From Hymenobacter busanensis (GTDB taxonomy: Bacteria; Bacteroidota; Bacteroidia; Cytophagales; Hymenobacteraceae): DNA of 64,000 nucleotides. Shown one piece after another: positions 23,575 to 32,240 of the stretch. Each line of letters opens with the position of its first letter. Position 1 is the first letter of the stretch. The notes below the pieces were generated by a model. The model made no database searches, was not told the DNA's origin, and was given only the letters and a program-made list of their open reading frames with translations. The stretch lies in contig NZ_VTWU01000004.1 in NCBI RefSeq assembly GCF_008727865.1, forward strand, positions 124,001 to 188,000, read 5' to 3'. The position numbers and the translations under genes are program-made.

Positions 23575-24540
23575 ATGAAATTGGCGATTCTGTCGCGTGA
23601 GCCGAAACTCTATTCCACCAAACGCCTGGTGGAAGCAGCCGAAGCGCGCGGCCATCAGGTCGACGTCATTGACCATTTGCAATGCAACCTCGTGCTGGAA
23701 AAGGGCACACCCGGCATCATTTACGAAGGCCGCCGGCTCGAAGGCTTCGACGCCATCATTCCGCGCATCGGGGCCTCGGTCACGTTCTACGGCACGGCCG
23801 TGGTGCGGCAGTTTGAGATGATGAAGGTGCGCACCGCCGTGGACAGCCAAGCCATTGTGCGCTCCAGAGACAAGCTCCGCTCGATGCAGATACTGGCCCG
23901 CGCCGGCGTGGGCATGCCCAAAACCGCCTTCACCAACTACTCCGACGAGGTGCTGGAAATGATTCAGCAGGTGGGCGGCGCGCCGGTCATCATCAAGCTG
24001 CTCGAAGGCACACAGGGGCTGGGCGTGGTGCTGGCCGAAACGGAAAAAGCGGCGCAGTCGGTGATTGAGGCCTTTCACAACCTCAAAGCCCGCATCATTG
24101 TGCAGGAGTTCATTGCCGAAAGCAAGGGTGCTGATTTGCGCGCCTTCGTGGTGAACGGCGAGGTGGTGGGCGCCATGAAGCGGCAGGGCAAAGAGGGCGA
24201 GTTCCGCTCGAACCTGCACCGCGGCGGCACCGGCACGCTCGTGAAGCTCACGCGGGCCGAAAAAGCCGCCGCCCTGCTGGCCACCAAGGCCCTGGGCCTC
24301 GGCATTGCGGGCGTGGATATGCTCCAGAGCAAGCGCGGCCCGCTGGTGCTCGAAGTCAACTCGTCGCCCGGCCTGGAGGGCATCGAAAAAGCCACCGGCC
24401 TCGACATTGCCGGCCAGATCATCGAGTATACCGAGGAGCTGACCCGCCGCAAGCGCACCAAGAAGAAGCCCGCCGCGGCGCCCAAGCGCGCCTCTAAAGC
24501 CACCCTGCCCGATACGCAGTCGGACGATTCTCTGCTGTAG
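23575..24540 (+). CDS. rimK: RimK-type ATP-grasp glutamate ligase
   Basis: RimK adds glutamates to the C-terminus of ribosomal protein S6 in E. coli and can make poly-glutamate. The 321-residue product starts [20 protein letters not shown] as in the family. It has the pre-ATP-grasp [20 protein letters not shown], the ATP-binding [20 protein letters not shown], the acidic [31 protein letters not shown], and the metal-binding [14 protein letters not shown]. An added C-terminal tail rich in Lys and Ala ([19 protein letters not shown]) is a likely nucleic-acid or ribosome contact. It forms a cluster with the RimB-like protease. Confidence 0.94.
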   Translation: MKLAILSREPKLYSTKRLVEAAEARGHQVDVIDHLQCNLVLEKGTPGIIYEGRRLEGFDAIIPRIGASVTFYGTAVVRQFEMMKVRTAVDSQAIVRSRDKLRSMQILARAGVGMPKTAFTNYSDEVLEMIQQVGGAPVIIKLLEGTQGLGVVLAETEKAAQSVIEAFHNLKARIIVQEFIAESKGADLRAFVVNGEVVGAMKRQGKEGEFRSNLHRGGTGTLVKLTRAEKAAALLATKALGLGIAGVDMLQSKRGPLVLEVNSSPGLEGIEKATGLDIAGQIIEYTEELTRRKRTKKKPAAAPKRASKATLPDTQSDDSLL

Positions 24541-24876
24541 GAAGGAGGGGACGCCGCGCCGAAGGCGAGGCAGGGGTGGTTAGGTCGTTGCTGATGGTGT
24601 TTACCTAGAACGTCATGCTGAGTTTGTCGAAGCATCTCTGCCACAAGCCTCACTCCCCAGCCCCCTCTCCAAAAGAGAGGGGAGTGTAATGTTATCTGGC
24701 ATCAGCACGCGAGGTGCCTCGCCTTCGCTCGGCATGACGGCCCTATTCCGCGTTGCCTGCCTTGCAGGCGGAGCGCCATTCAGAGCTCCAGCGCCTACAA
24801 ACCAGATTTTAGCGGAACTTAGGAACAGCATTAGGGCCTGCACCAGGCCCGCCAAGCCACCCTTCATGCTGCGCCG
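24541..24876. other. Intergenic region (336 bp) with repeat elements, no gene
   Basis: The gap between rimK and the AstE-like gene contains no convincing ORF. It holds the CGTCATGCTGAG-type element (24611-24739) and a small hairpin of the CCCCTCTC...GAGAGGGG kind near 24661-24683. It splits an otherwise functional-looking cluster. Confidence 0.7.
24611..24739. repeat. Dispersed palindromic element, imperfect copy
   Basis: The left end (24611-24639, CGTCATGCTGAGTTTGTCGA...) differs by one base from the 29-bp arm of the element at 32114. The right end (24711-24739) ends CTCGGCATGACG and is only partly complementary. A CCCCTCTCC/GAGAGGGG hairpin sits between, so the element looks composite or degraded. 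Confidence 0.65.
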
Positions 24877-25896
24877 TTGAAGAAAAAGTCTCCCGATTCC
24901 GTCCCCGATTTCTGCCTCAACGGCCTCACCATCGGGCTGGGCGAGCAGGTGCTTACGCGCCTCGTCATTGCCCAGTTGCCCACCGGCACCGTTATCGATG
25001 TGCCGGTGCACGTGTTCCGCAGCACCCAGCCTGGCCCCACAGTGCTGCTGATGGCCGGCATGCACGGCGACGAGGTGAACGGCATCGAAACCATCCGGCG
25101 CATGATTCGGCGCGGGCAGTTGCAGCGGCCCTTGCGCGGCACCATCGTGGCCATTCCCATCCTCAACATCTACGGCTTCCTGAACTTCTCGCGCGAAGTG
25201 CCCGACGGCAAGGACGTGAACCGCTCGTTTCCCGGCCACCCGCGGGGCTCGGTGGCCAGCCGCGTGGCGCACCGCTTCATGCGCGAAATCATGCCGCTCA
25301 TTGACTACGGCATCGACTTTCACACCGGCGGCGCGGCCCGCTCCAACCACCCGCAGGTGCGCTGCATTCTGGGCGAAGACCCCGAAACCGATGCCCTGGC
25401 CGCCGCTTTCGCCGCGCCCTTCACGCTGCACGCGGCCCTGCGGCCCGGCTCCCTGCGCGAAGCCGCCATGCAGCAGGGGCGCCGCATCATCGTGTACGAA
25501 ACCGGGGAGTCGCTGCGGCTCGACGAGCCCGGCATTGAACTGGCCACGGCCGGCACCTTTCGCTTCCTGAAGCACCTGGGCATGCTGGCCGAGGCGCCGG
25601 AGCCCGCGCAGGCCACGGTGGTGTGCCGCCGCCACACGTGGCTGCGGGCGAAGTACGCGGGCCTGTTTCGGACCCACCTGCGCAACGGCGACTACCTGCC
25701 GAAAGGCCAGGAATACGGCATCGTGGCCGACCCCTACGGCGAGCAGGCCGTGCGGCTGGTGTCGCCGGTCAGCGGCTTCGTCATCGGGTTGAACCACATG
25801 CCTGTCGTCAACCAGGGCGACGCGCTGCTACACATTGCCGTGCCCGAGCAAGCCGCGGCCGACTCTGCTGCCGATTCCAATTCTGATTCCGAATGA
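24877..25896 (+). CDS. AstE/AspA-family zinc hydrolase (succinylglutamate desuccinylase-like)
   Basis: This is a 339-residue M14-like metal-dependent amide hydrolase, apparently starting with TTG at 24877; no in-frame ATG fits the N-terminus. Zinc ligands H63 and E66 are in GMHGDEVNGIE and H149 is in GIDFHTGGAARSN. Arg and Asn substrate contacts are in VNRSFPGHPRG. The C-terminal beta domain (TWLRAKYAGLFRTHLRNGD, then VSPVSGFVIGLN) is the usual cap of this family. Homologues act on N-acyl amino acids, but genes of this type also sit beside rimK in other bacteria, so the true substrate may be an acylated or glutamylated peptide. No ast arginine genes are present. It overlaps the GNAT gene by ATGA. 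Confidence 0.85.
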   Translation: MKKKSPDSVPDFCLNGLTIGLGEQVLTRLVIAQLPTGTVIDVPVHVFRSTQPGPTVLLMAGMHGDEVNGIETIRRMIRRGQLQRPLRGTIVAIPILNIYGFLNFSREVPDGKDVNRSFPGHPRGSVASRVAHRFMREIMPLIDYGIDFHTGGAARSNHPQVRCILGEDPETDALAAAFAAPFTLHAALRPGSLREAAMQQGRRIIVYETGESLRLDEPGIELATAGTFRFLKHLGMLAEAPEPAQATVVCRRHTWLRAKYAGLFRTHLRNGDYLPKGQEYGIVADPYGEQAVRLVSPVSGFVIGLNHMPVVNQGDALLHIAVPEQAAADSAADSNSDSE

Positions 25897-26471
25897 GCTT
25901 TCCACCCACCCCGCTGCCCAACGCCCGCGTGTACCTGCGCCGCCTGCAGCCCCACGATGCCCCCACCTTTGCCGCCTACCGCGCCGACCCCGCCGTGGCC
26001 CGCTACCAAAGCTGGGACACCTACACCCTGGCGCAGGCTACCGAGTTTGTGGCTACCTACGGCCCGGCCGACATTCCCGGCCCGCCCGGCACGTGGCGGC
26101 AGCTGGCCATTGCCCTGTGCGTTACCGACGGACTTATCGGGGACTGCGCCCTGCACCTGATTGCCGACGAGCCGCGCATTGCCGAAATCGGCATCACGCT
26201 CAGTCCCGCGTACCAGGGCCAGGGCTATGCCCGCGAGGCGCTGCGCAGCCTGCTCGGCTACTGCTTCACGGAGCTGCAGCTGCACCGCGTGTATGCCATT
26301 ACCGACGCCCTGAACCTGCCCGCCGCGCGCCTGCTCGAAAGCGCGGGCATGCGCCGCGAAGGGCATTTCCGGCAGCACGTGTGGTTTAAGGGCGGCTGGG
26401 GCGACGAGTTTTTGTATGCCGTGCTGCGCGAGGAATGGCAGCAAGTCCAAGGCAGTGGCAAGTTGGTATAA
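25893..26471 (+). CDS. GNAT N-acetyltransferase, RimJ/RimL type
   Basis: This is a 192-residue acetyltransferase of the Acetyltransf_3 group. Its start gives VYLRRLQPHDAPTFAAYRAD. Acceptor-side strands follow (GDCALHLIADEPRIAEIGIT), then the acetyl-CoA loop SPAYQGQGYAREALRSLLGY and the C-terminal HRVYAITDALNLPAARLLES followed by AGMRREGHFRQH. Relatives acetylate ribosomal protein N-termini or antibiotics; the target cannot be read here. It starts in an ATGA overlap with the AstE-like gene, so the two are translationally coupled. Confidence 0.9.
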   Translation: MSFPPTPLPNARVYLRRLQPHDAPTFAAYRADPAVARYQSWDTYTLAQATEFVATYGPADIPGPPGTWRQLAIALCVTDGLIGDCALHLIADEPRIAEIGITLSPAYQGQGYAREALRSLLGYCFTELQLHRVYAITDALNLPAARLLESAGMRREGHFRQHVWFKGGWGDEFLYAVLREEWQQVQGSGKLV

Positions 26472-26605
26472 CGGGCCGGGAAGGGGCAGCGCCCAAAGCG
26501 GTAGTGAAACGCCGTATCCGCACATGCAAGTGCCGTTACCTATGCACTAGCTGAATTTATTAGTTGCGTGCACTGCTTATGGCGCGGTGAGACGAAACAG
26601 GTAAG

Positions 26606-26613
26606 TACCTTTG
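26606..26613 (+). promoter_or_regulatory. -7 promoter box of the large secreted protein
   Basis: TACCTTTG is an exact TAnnTTTG match 68 bp upstream of the ATG at 26682. Confidence 0.55.
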
Positions 26614-26681
26614 CTTTTGCCCTTGTACTATGCCGGAATAAAATTTTCGGTTTCGCTCCCTCTCCACACTTTTTCTCACGC

Positions 26682-29600
26682 ATGAAATCAACTTTACTAG
26701 CGCGCCTGCTGGGCGTACTGGCGGTGCTGTGCACTACCGCTACGTATGGCCAAAGCTGGCAATGGGCCTCGCAGCCGGCCACTCCTTCGTCGACCTCGGG
26801 CGGGCAGCGCATTGCGCGCGACGCCAGCGGCAACATCTTTGTGCTGGGCGAGTTCTTCGGCACCGGCACCTTTGGGGGCTCTTCGTTCACCAGCTCGGCC
26901 GGCGGCAACGACGTGGTGCTGGCCAAGCTGAACAGCAGCGGCGTGTGGCAATGGGCCCGGCAAATTAGCGGGACCGGCTCTGAGCAGGCCCGTGGCCTGG
27001 CCATCGATGCCAGTGGCAACGTGTACGTGAGTGGCTTGGCCGAAAGTGGTACCGTCACTTTCGGTACCACCAGCTATACTTCCGCCGTCAGTGGTGATGT
27101 GCTCGGATTTGTGGCCAAATACGACGCCAACGGCACCTTGCAGTGGTCGAACTCGGCCATGGGCGCCGGCTCGGCCCAGCCAAACGACTTGACCATCGAC
27201 GCCAACGGAGCCGTGGTGTGGGCGGGGCATTTCACCCGCACCATCTCGTTCGGCTCGACTTCGGTAACCAGCCTTGGTAGTTCCGATGTGTTCGTGGCCA
27301 AGCTCAGCGCATCAAACGGCGCGTACCAGTGGGCCGTGCGGGCAGGCGGGAGCGGCAACGAATCCTGCCGCGGTGTGGCTGCCGATGCCAACGGCAACAT
27401 CTTCGTGAGCGGCAACTTTCGCGGTACCAGCAGCGTCTTCGGGGGCCTGCCAGCCATGGCTAGCACCGGCGACGGCACGCAGAACGACGTTTTTGTGGCC
27501 CGACTCAACGGGGCCGGCACGTGGCAGTGGGTTACGAAAGGCGGTGGTACCAGCCCTGAAACTGGCTACGACATTGCCACCGACGGCAGCGGCAACGCCT
27601 ACGTGTGCGGCGCCTTCGAGGGCACGGCCACGTTTGGCTCATCGTCGTTTACCAACTCAAACACCGCGGGACTCTACGACCTTTTTGTTGCCAAAATCGA
27701 CGCTGGCGGTAGCTGGCAGTGGGCTAAAAACGCGGGTACTGCTGCCGCCGATGACAACGCCACGGGTATTGACGTGGATGCCAGCGGCAACGTGTACGTG
27801 ACGGGCTACATCGGCGCCGCTACCACGTTTGGTAGCACCACCGTGGGCTATGCCGGTTCGGCCGATGTATTCGCGGCCAAGCTCAACACCAGCGGCGCTT
27901 GGCAGTGGGCCCTGCAAGCCGGCACCGCCAACTACGACTACGGTACGCGCATTGTGACCGACGGCTCGGGCTTTGCCTACATAGCGGGCACGTACCAAGG
28001 ACCCATTCCTGCGCAGGCAGTCAGTATTGCTTTTGGCAGCACCACGCTCACATCGTCGGCTTCAGGTACCTTGTTCGCCGCCAAAATGGGGCTGGCGGCG
28101 CCCACCAATGCCAACCCCGTTATTGCGGCCCAGACGTTTTCGATTGCTGAAAACAGCGTCAATAATACCGTGGTGGGCACCGTAGCAGCTTCCGACCCCG
28201 ACGCGGGCCAGACGCTGACCTACAGCCTGACGGCCGGCAACACCGGCGGCGCGTTTTCCATCAACAGCAGCACCGGCCAGCTACGGGTGGCCAACTCGGC
28301 GGCCCTCGACTACGAAACCACCACCAGCTTTGCCCTTACGGTGCAGGTGGCCGACAACGGCAGTCCCAGCAAAAACGCCTCGGCGACCATCACGGTGAAC
28401 CTGACGAACGTGGACGATACGGCTCCGGCTGCGCCGGTGGTATCTGCACCCGCCAACGGCAGCTCAACCAACGACAACACTCCCACCTACAGCGGCACGG
28501 CCGAAGCCAGCAGCACCGTGCGGGTGTACGTGGACGGTACCAGCATAGGCACGACCACGGCCAGCGGCGCGGGCAACTGGTCTCTCACCCAGACCACAGC
28601 GCTGACCGGTGGCTCGCACACGGTGTACGCCACGGCCACCGACGCGGCCAACAACACCAGCGCCAGCAGCAACACCAACACCTTTATGGTGGACATTACG
28701 GCCCCGACGGTAACCATCAGCTCGACGGCCAGCAGCCCCACCAGCACCTCGCCCATTCCTGTCACGGTGACTTTCTCGGAAAGCGTTACCGGCTTCACAA
28801 GCGGCGACGTGACGGTGACCAACGGCAGCCTTACCGGCAGCAGTTTTGGCGGCTCGGGCACCACTTACAGCTTCACCGTAACGCCCGCGGGCGGCGGCGC
28901 GGTGACGGTCAATATCAGCACGGGCGTAGCCCAGGACGCGGCCGGCAACGGCAACGCAGCCGCCACCCAGTTCAGCATTACCTACGTGGTGCCCACGGCC
29001 ACGGTGGCGTCGATTACGCGCAGCTACCCGGCGCTGGTGGCCACGCCCACGGTGGAATTCGTCGTGACTTTCTCGGGCACCGTTACGGGCTTGACAACCA
29101 CCAATTTTTCCTTGACGACTTCGGGCCTGAGCGGAGCCAGCGTGGCCAGCGTATCGGGTTCGGGCGCGACTTACACCGTGGTGGCCAATACCGGCTCGGG
29201 AGCGGGTACGCTGCGCCTGGACGTGACCAGCGCCAGCGGCATTTCGCCCTCGGTTACCAATGTGCCCTTTACCAGCGGCCCCACCTACGATGTGGTAAAG
29301 CTTTTCTCCAGCCCCACGCTCACCATTCAGGGCATGGGCAGCGCCACGCCCGGCTCCGACGTAACGGCCTTTGTGGATGTGGTGCAGGTGTTGCAGAACG
29401 GAACGAGCACGGTCGTGAGCGGGGCCGTGGGCAACCCCAGCTTTGAAACCTATGGCCCCTTGGGCAATACCACCCACGGTTATAACCCCACGGGCGCCAC
29501 TTGGACGTTCAATAGCCTCTCGGGCATTGCCCTGAATGGCAGCGGCTTCACGCCGCCGACGGCGCCCAATGGCTCGGCCGTGGCGTTCGTGCAAAGTGCC

Positions 29601-31607
29601 CCGAGTGGCAATGGCCAGGTGCAGCAGGCCCTGAGCGTGGGCTCGGGCACGTACCAGGTGAATTTCCGGGCGGGCCAGCGCGACTACGGCACCCCACGCG
29701 ACCAAACCCTCAACGTGCTGATCAACGGTGCCTATGTAGGCAGCGTCAAACCCGCCCTCGGCAGCACTTACGCTACTTTCACCTCCAGCGCATTTACAGT
29801 CGATGCCGTGGCCCCCACAGCCATCATCAGCTCTACGGTCGGGGCGGCGGGCAGCACCACCAGCACCTCGCCCATTCCGTTCACGGTGACCTTCTCCGAA
29901 AGCGTAACGGGCCTCGTGGCCGGCGACGTGACGGTGACCAACGGCACCATTACCGGCGGCAGCTTTAGCGGTTCGGGCACCACCTATACCTTCACCGTAA
30001 CGCCCAGCACTGGCGGCACCGTCACGGTCGACCTCGGCGCGGGCGTGGCTCAGGACGCGGCCGGCAACACCAGCACCGACGCTTCGGCCTTCAGCCTCGT
30101 GTACCTGCCCAACCTGACGGTGAGCACCGCTGCCTCGGTGGCGGGCGGCAGCTACAACAACATTACCGTAACCGGTACCGGCGTGGCCACGCTGGCCGGC
30201 GCGGTGAATGTGGCCGGCACCTTCACCGTGCAGAACGGCGGCACGCTCAACACCAACTGCCAAGCCATTGCCGGCACCGGCAGCTTCACGGTGGCCACCG
30301 GCGGCACCCTGGGTATTTGCGACGCGGCGGGCATTGTCGGCTCCGGTGCTACCGGTGCGGTGCAAGTATCGGGCACCCGCTCGTTTGCCGCCGATGCCGT
30401 GTACAGCTACAACGGCTCGGTGGCGCAGGCCACCGGCGCGGCCCTGCCCGCCTCGGTGCGCACGCTCACGCTCAACAACGCCGCCGGCCTCGCCCTCAGC
30501 CAAGACCTGACCGTGACGCAGGCGCTGACCCTAACCAGCGGGATACTGACCACCGGCGCGCGCAAGGCCACGCTGGGCAGCACCGCCACGCTCACCGAAT
30601 CGGCCACCAGCTACGTGACGGGCACCGTGGAGGCCACCCGGTCGCTGACAAACCCCACCACCAACACTTTTGGCGGGCTGGGCCTCACGCTGCAAACCGC
30701 CTCCGCCGGGGGCGCGTCGATGCCTGGTAGCACCACCGTGCGCCGCGTAACGGGCACGGCCCTCACGGGCCAGGGCACCAGCAAGAGCATCAAGCGCTAC
30801 TACGACATTGTGCCGACCACCAACACGAACCTGAACGTGACGCTCACCTTCGCCTACCTCGACGCGGAGCTGAACGGCATCGGGGAAAGCCAGCTGGGGC
30901 TGTTCCGCTCTACCACGGGCACCGGCAATACCTGGCAATACGTGAAGGCCAGCGCCCGCAACACTTCGGCCAACACGGTTACGGCCTCCGGCGTAGAGCA
31001 CTTCTCCGTTTGGACGCTTGGTTCGCAGGCTGCCCCGCTGCCGGTGGAGCTGCTTAGCTTCTCGGCCGAGCCGCAAGGCCCCGACGCGTTGCTGCGCTGG
31101 GCCACGGCCTCGGAGAAAAACAACGCCCGCTTCGAGGTCGAGGCTTCCGTCGACGGCAAAGCCTTCGTGAAAGTTGGTACGGTGGAAGGCCACGGCACCA
31201 GTGCCCAGCGCCACGACTACCGCTTCCTCGACGCCCGCCTGGCCCGCTACGCTGCCAATCTGGTCTACTACCGTCTGCGTCAAGTCGATTTCGACGGGCA
31301 GGAAACCGTATCCGAAGTGCGGACCTTGGCCGCGGGCGAGGCTACCGGCAGCGAGTTTGCCGTGTACCCCACGCTGCGCGCTTCCGGCGAGGCGTTGCCC
31401 TACGTGCTGAGCGGCCCCATGGCCGCCAACGCGGAGGGCGCTGTGCTGACGGTGTATTCCGCCACCGGCCAACGGATGGCTGTTCAACGCCTTTCGGCAA
31501 GCCGCACGGGCGCTGTGGCTCTGCCTAAGCTGCCGGCCGGCTGGTATCTGGTGCGCCTGCAACTGCCCGGCGGCCAAACGCTTTCTGCCCGCTTCGGCGT
31601 GCAGTAG
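26682..31607 (+). CDS. Large secreted beta-propeller/cadherin-like/Ig-like protein with T9SS sorting tail
   Basis: This is a 1641-residue exported protein. A signal peptide (STLLARLLGVLAVLCTTATY, cleavage near YGQ) is followed by about eight SBBP-type propeller repeats to ~residue 460. These carry a recurring pattern of G-x-W-Q-W-A, then D-A-S-G-N-x-Y-V-x-G and A-K-L-N. A cadherin-like domain (~485-590) and an Ig-like domain (PVVSAPANGSSTNDNTPTYS) follow. Two copies of a larger Ig-like module each end in GVAQDAAGN. After a strand-rich region come a T9SS-associated segment (LPVELLSFSAEPQGPDALLR) and a C-terminal sorting tail ending WYLVRLQLPGGQTLSARFGV. It is probably surface-attached or released, and adhesion or matrix binding is likely but unproven. 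Confidence 0.88.
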   Translation: MKSTLLARLLGVLAVLCTTATYGQSWQWASQPATPSSTSGGQRIARDASGNIFVLGEFFGTGTFGGSSFTSSAGGNDVVLAKLNSSGVWQWARQISGTGSEQARGLAIDASGNVYVSGLAESGTVTFGTTSYTSAVSGDVLGFVAKYDANGTLQWSNSAMGAGSAQPNDLTIDANGAVVWAGHFTRTISFGSTSVTSLGSSDVFVAKLSASNGAYQWAVRAGGSGNESCRGVAADANGNIFVSGNFRGTSSVFGGLPAMASTGDGTQNDVFVARLNGAGTWQWVTKGGGTSPETGYDIATDGSGNAYVCGAFEGTATFGSSSFTNSNTAGLYDLFVAKIDAGGSWQWAKNAGTAAADDNATGIDVDASGNVYVTGYIGAATTFGSTTVGYAGSADVFAAKLNTSGAWQWALQAGTANYDYGTRIVTDGSGFAYIAGTYQGPIPAQAVSIAFGSTTLTSSASGTLFAAKMGLAAPTNANPVIAAQTFSIAENSVNNTVVGTVAASDPDAGQTLTYSLTAGNTGGAFSINSSTGQLRVANSAALDYETTTSFALTVQVADNGSPSKNASATITVNLTNVDDTAPAAPVVSAPANGSSTNDNTPTYSGTAEASSTVRVYVDGTSIGTTTASGAGNWSLTQTTALTGGSHTVYATATDAANNTSASSNTNTFMVDITAPTVTISSTASSPTSTSPIPVTVTFSESVTGFTSGDVTVTNGSLTGSSFGGSGTTYSFTVTPAGGGAVTVNISTGVAQDAAGNGNAAATQFSITYVVPTATVASITRSYPALVATPTVEFVVTFSGTVTGLTTTNFSLTTSGLSGASVASVSGSGATYTVVANTGSGAGTLRLDVTSASGISPSVTNVPFTSGPTYDVVKLFSSPTLTIQGMGSATPGSDVTAFVDVVQVLQNGTSTVVSGAVGNPSFETYGPLGNTTHGYNPTGATWTFNSLSGIALNGSGFTPPTAPNGSAVAFVQSAPSGNGQVQQALSVGSGTYQVNFRAGQRDYGTPRDQTLNVLINGAYVGSVKPALGSTYATFTSSAFTVDAVAPTAIISSTVGAAGSTTSTSPIPFTVTFSESVTGLVAGDVTVTNGTITGGSFSGSGTTYTFTVTPSTGGTVTVDLGAGVAQDAAGNTSTDASAFSLVYLPNLTVSTAASVAGGSYNNITVTGTGVATLAGAVNVAGTFTVQNGGTLNTNCQAIAGTGSFTVATGGTLGICDAAGIVGSGATGAVQVSGTRSFAADAVYSYNGSVAQATGAALPASVRTLTLNNAAGLALSQDLTVTQALTLTSGILTTGARKATLGSTATLTESATSYVTGTVEATRSLTNPTTNTFGGLGLTLQTASAGGASMPGSTTVRRVTGTALTGQGTSKSIKRYYDIVPTTNTNLNVTLTFAYLDAELNGIGESQLGLFRSTTGTGNTWQYVKASARNTSANTVTASGVEHFSVWTLGSQAAPLPVELLSFSAEPQGPDALLRWATASEKNNARFEVEASVDGKAFVKVGTVEGHGTSAQRHDYRFLDARLARYAANLVYYRLRQVDFDGQETVSEVRTLAAGEATGSEFAVYPTLRASGEALPYVLSGPMAANAEGAVLTVYSATGQRMAVQRLSASRTGAVALPKLPAGWYLVRLQLPGGQTLSARFGVQ

Positions 31608-31627
31608 GCTCGGTCACCCAATCACGC

Positions 31628-31663
31628 CAACGCCCCGCCTGGTTGCAACCGGGTGGGGCGTTG
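31628..31663 (+). terminator. Terminator after the large secreted protein
   Basis: A hairpin with a 9-bp perfect outer stem CAACGCCCC / GGGGCGTTG extends inward with mostly paired bases, then GCTGTTT. Confidence 0.75.
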
Positions 31664-31715
31664 CTGTTTAGATAGGCACTGATAATGGTAGCTGGAGGCC
31701 AAAAGTTTACCAGAG

Positions 31716-32069
31716 CTACGGCCGCGCCTTGGCATTCAGCTCGGCTTCTTCCCAGGTGGGGACGCGCTCGTAGGTGCAGCGCAGCGGATCGAGGGTTTCG
31801 GCTTGCTGCTGCCGTTCCAGCAGGCGCAGGCGCTCCGTCAGGCGCGCTTCGGTAGCCTGGCTGACGCTGAGGCGCTGGCGCAGGTCTTCCAGTTCGCCGC
31901 GCTGCGCGTCGAGCTGGGCTTGCAGCACAGCACTACTAGCCGGGGCAGGAGCGACGGGAGCGGCACCGGGCGGCAGGCGGGTGCCGGCCACGGCCAGGGT
32001 GGCGTTTTGGGCGTGGCAGGTGCCGGCCAGCAGCAGGAGCCCACTGGCCAGAAAGAAACAGCGTGTCAT
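31716..32069 (-). CDS. Small secreted coiled-coil protein
   Basis: This is a 117-residue exported protein. The signal peptide TRCFFLASGLLLLAGTCHAQ is followed by a Pro/Ala linker (PPGAAPVAPAPASS). A single long coiled coil (AVLQAQLDAQRGELEDLRQR, then LSVSQATEARLTERLRLLER) follows, and the C-terminus is DPLRCTYERVPTWEEAELNA. No enzyme motif is present. The start at 32069 opens the signal peptide. It is downstream of, and on the same strand as, the S9 peptidase, but the palindromic element at 32114 lies between them. A periplasmic structural role is the most that can be said. Confidence 0.7.
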   Translation of the reverse strand: MTRCFFLASGLLLLAGTCHAQNATLAVAGTRLPPGAAPVAPAPASSAVLQAQLDAQRGELEDLRQRLSVSQATEARLTERLRLLERQQQAETLDPLRCTYERVPTWEEAELNAKARP

Positions 32070-32113
32070 AAGCGGAGGGCTTGGGGCCTAGAGCCTGTCC
32101 GGGAAGCTCAGAA

Positions 32114-32202
32114 CGTCATGCTGAGCTTGTCGAAGCATCTCTACTGGTAGTAATTTCTATCTAACGAAGCGGGAGAGATGCTTCGACAAGCTCAGCATGA
32201 CG
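32114..32202. repeat. Perfect 29-bp inverted repeat, CGTCATGCTGAG type
   Basis: The arms 32114-32142 and 32174-32202 (CGTCATGCTGAGCTTGTCGA...) are perfectly complementary around a 31-nt centre. It is the most intact member of the element family in this window and lies between the S9 peptidase stop and the coiled-coil gene. Confidence 0.9.
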
Positions 32203-32240
32203 GCCTTTCTCATGGCGGACGACTTTTCGGATAGGTCCTA

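Noticed and set aside
24877-25896. Arginine catabolism (ast) operon from the AstE similarity
   Set aside because: No astA, astB, astC or astD nearby; the context is RimK-like instead.
28464-30503. 679-codon open frame opposite the large secreted protein
   Set aside because: Low-complexity Ala/Gly/His/Arg-rich product generated by Thr/Ala/Gly repeats on the other strand.
32097-32150. Peptides ending MLSLSKHLYW read from the palindromic element
   Set aside because: Translation of the dispersed repeat itself; not a gene.
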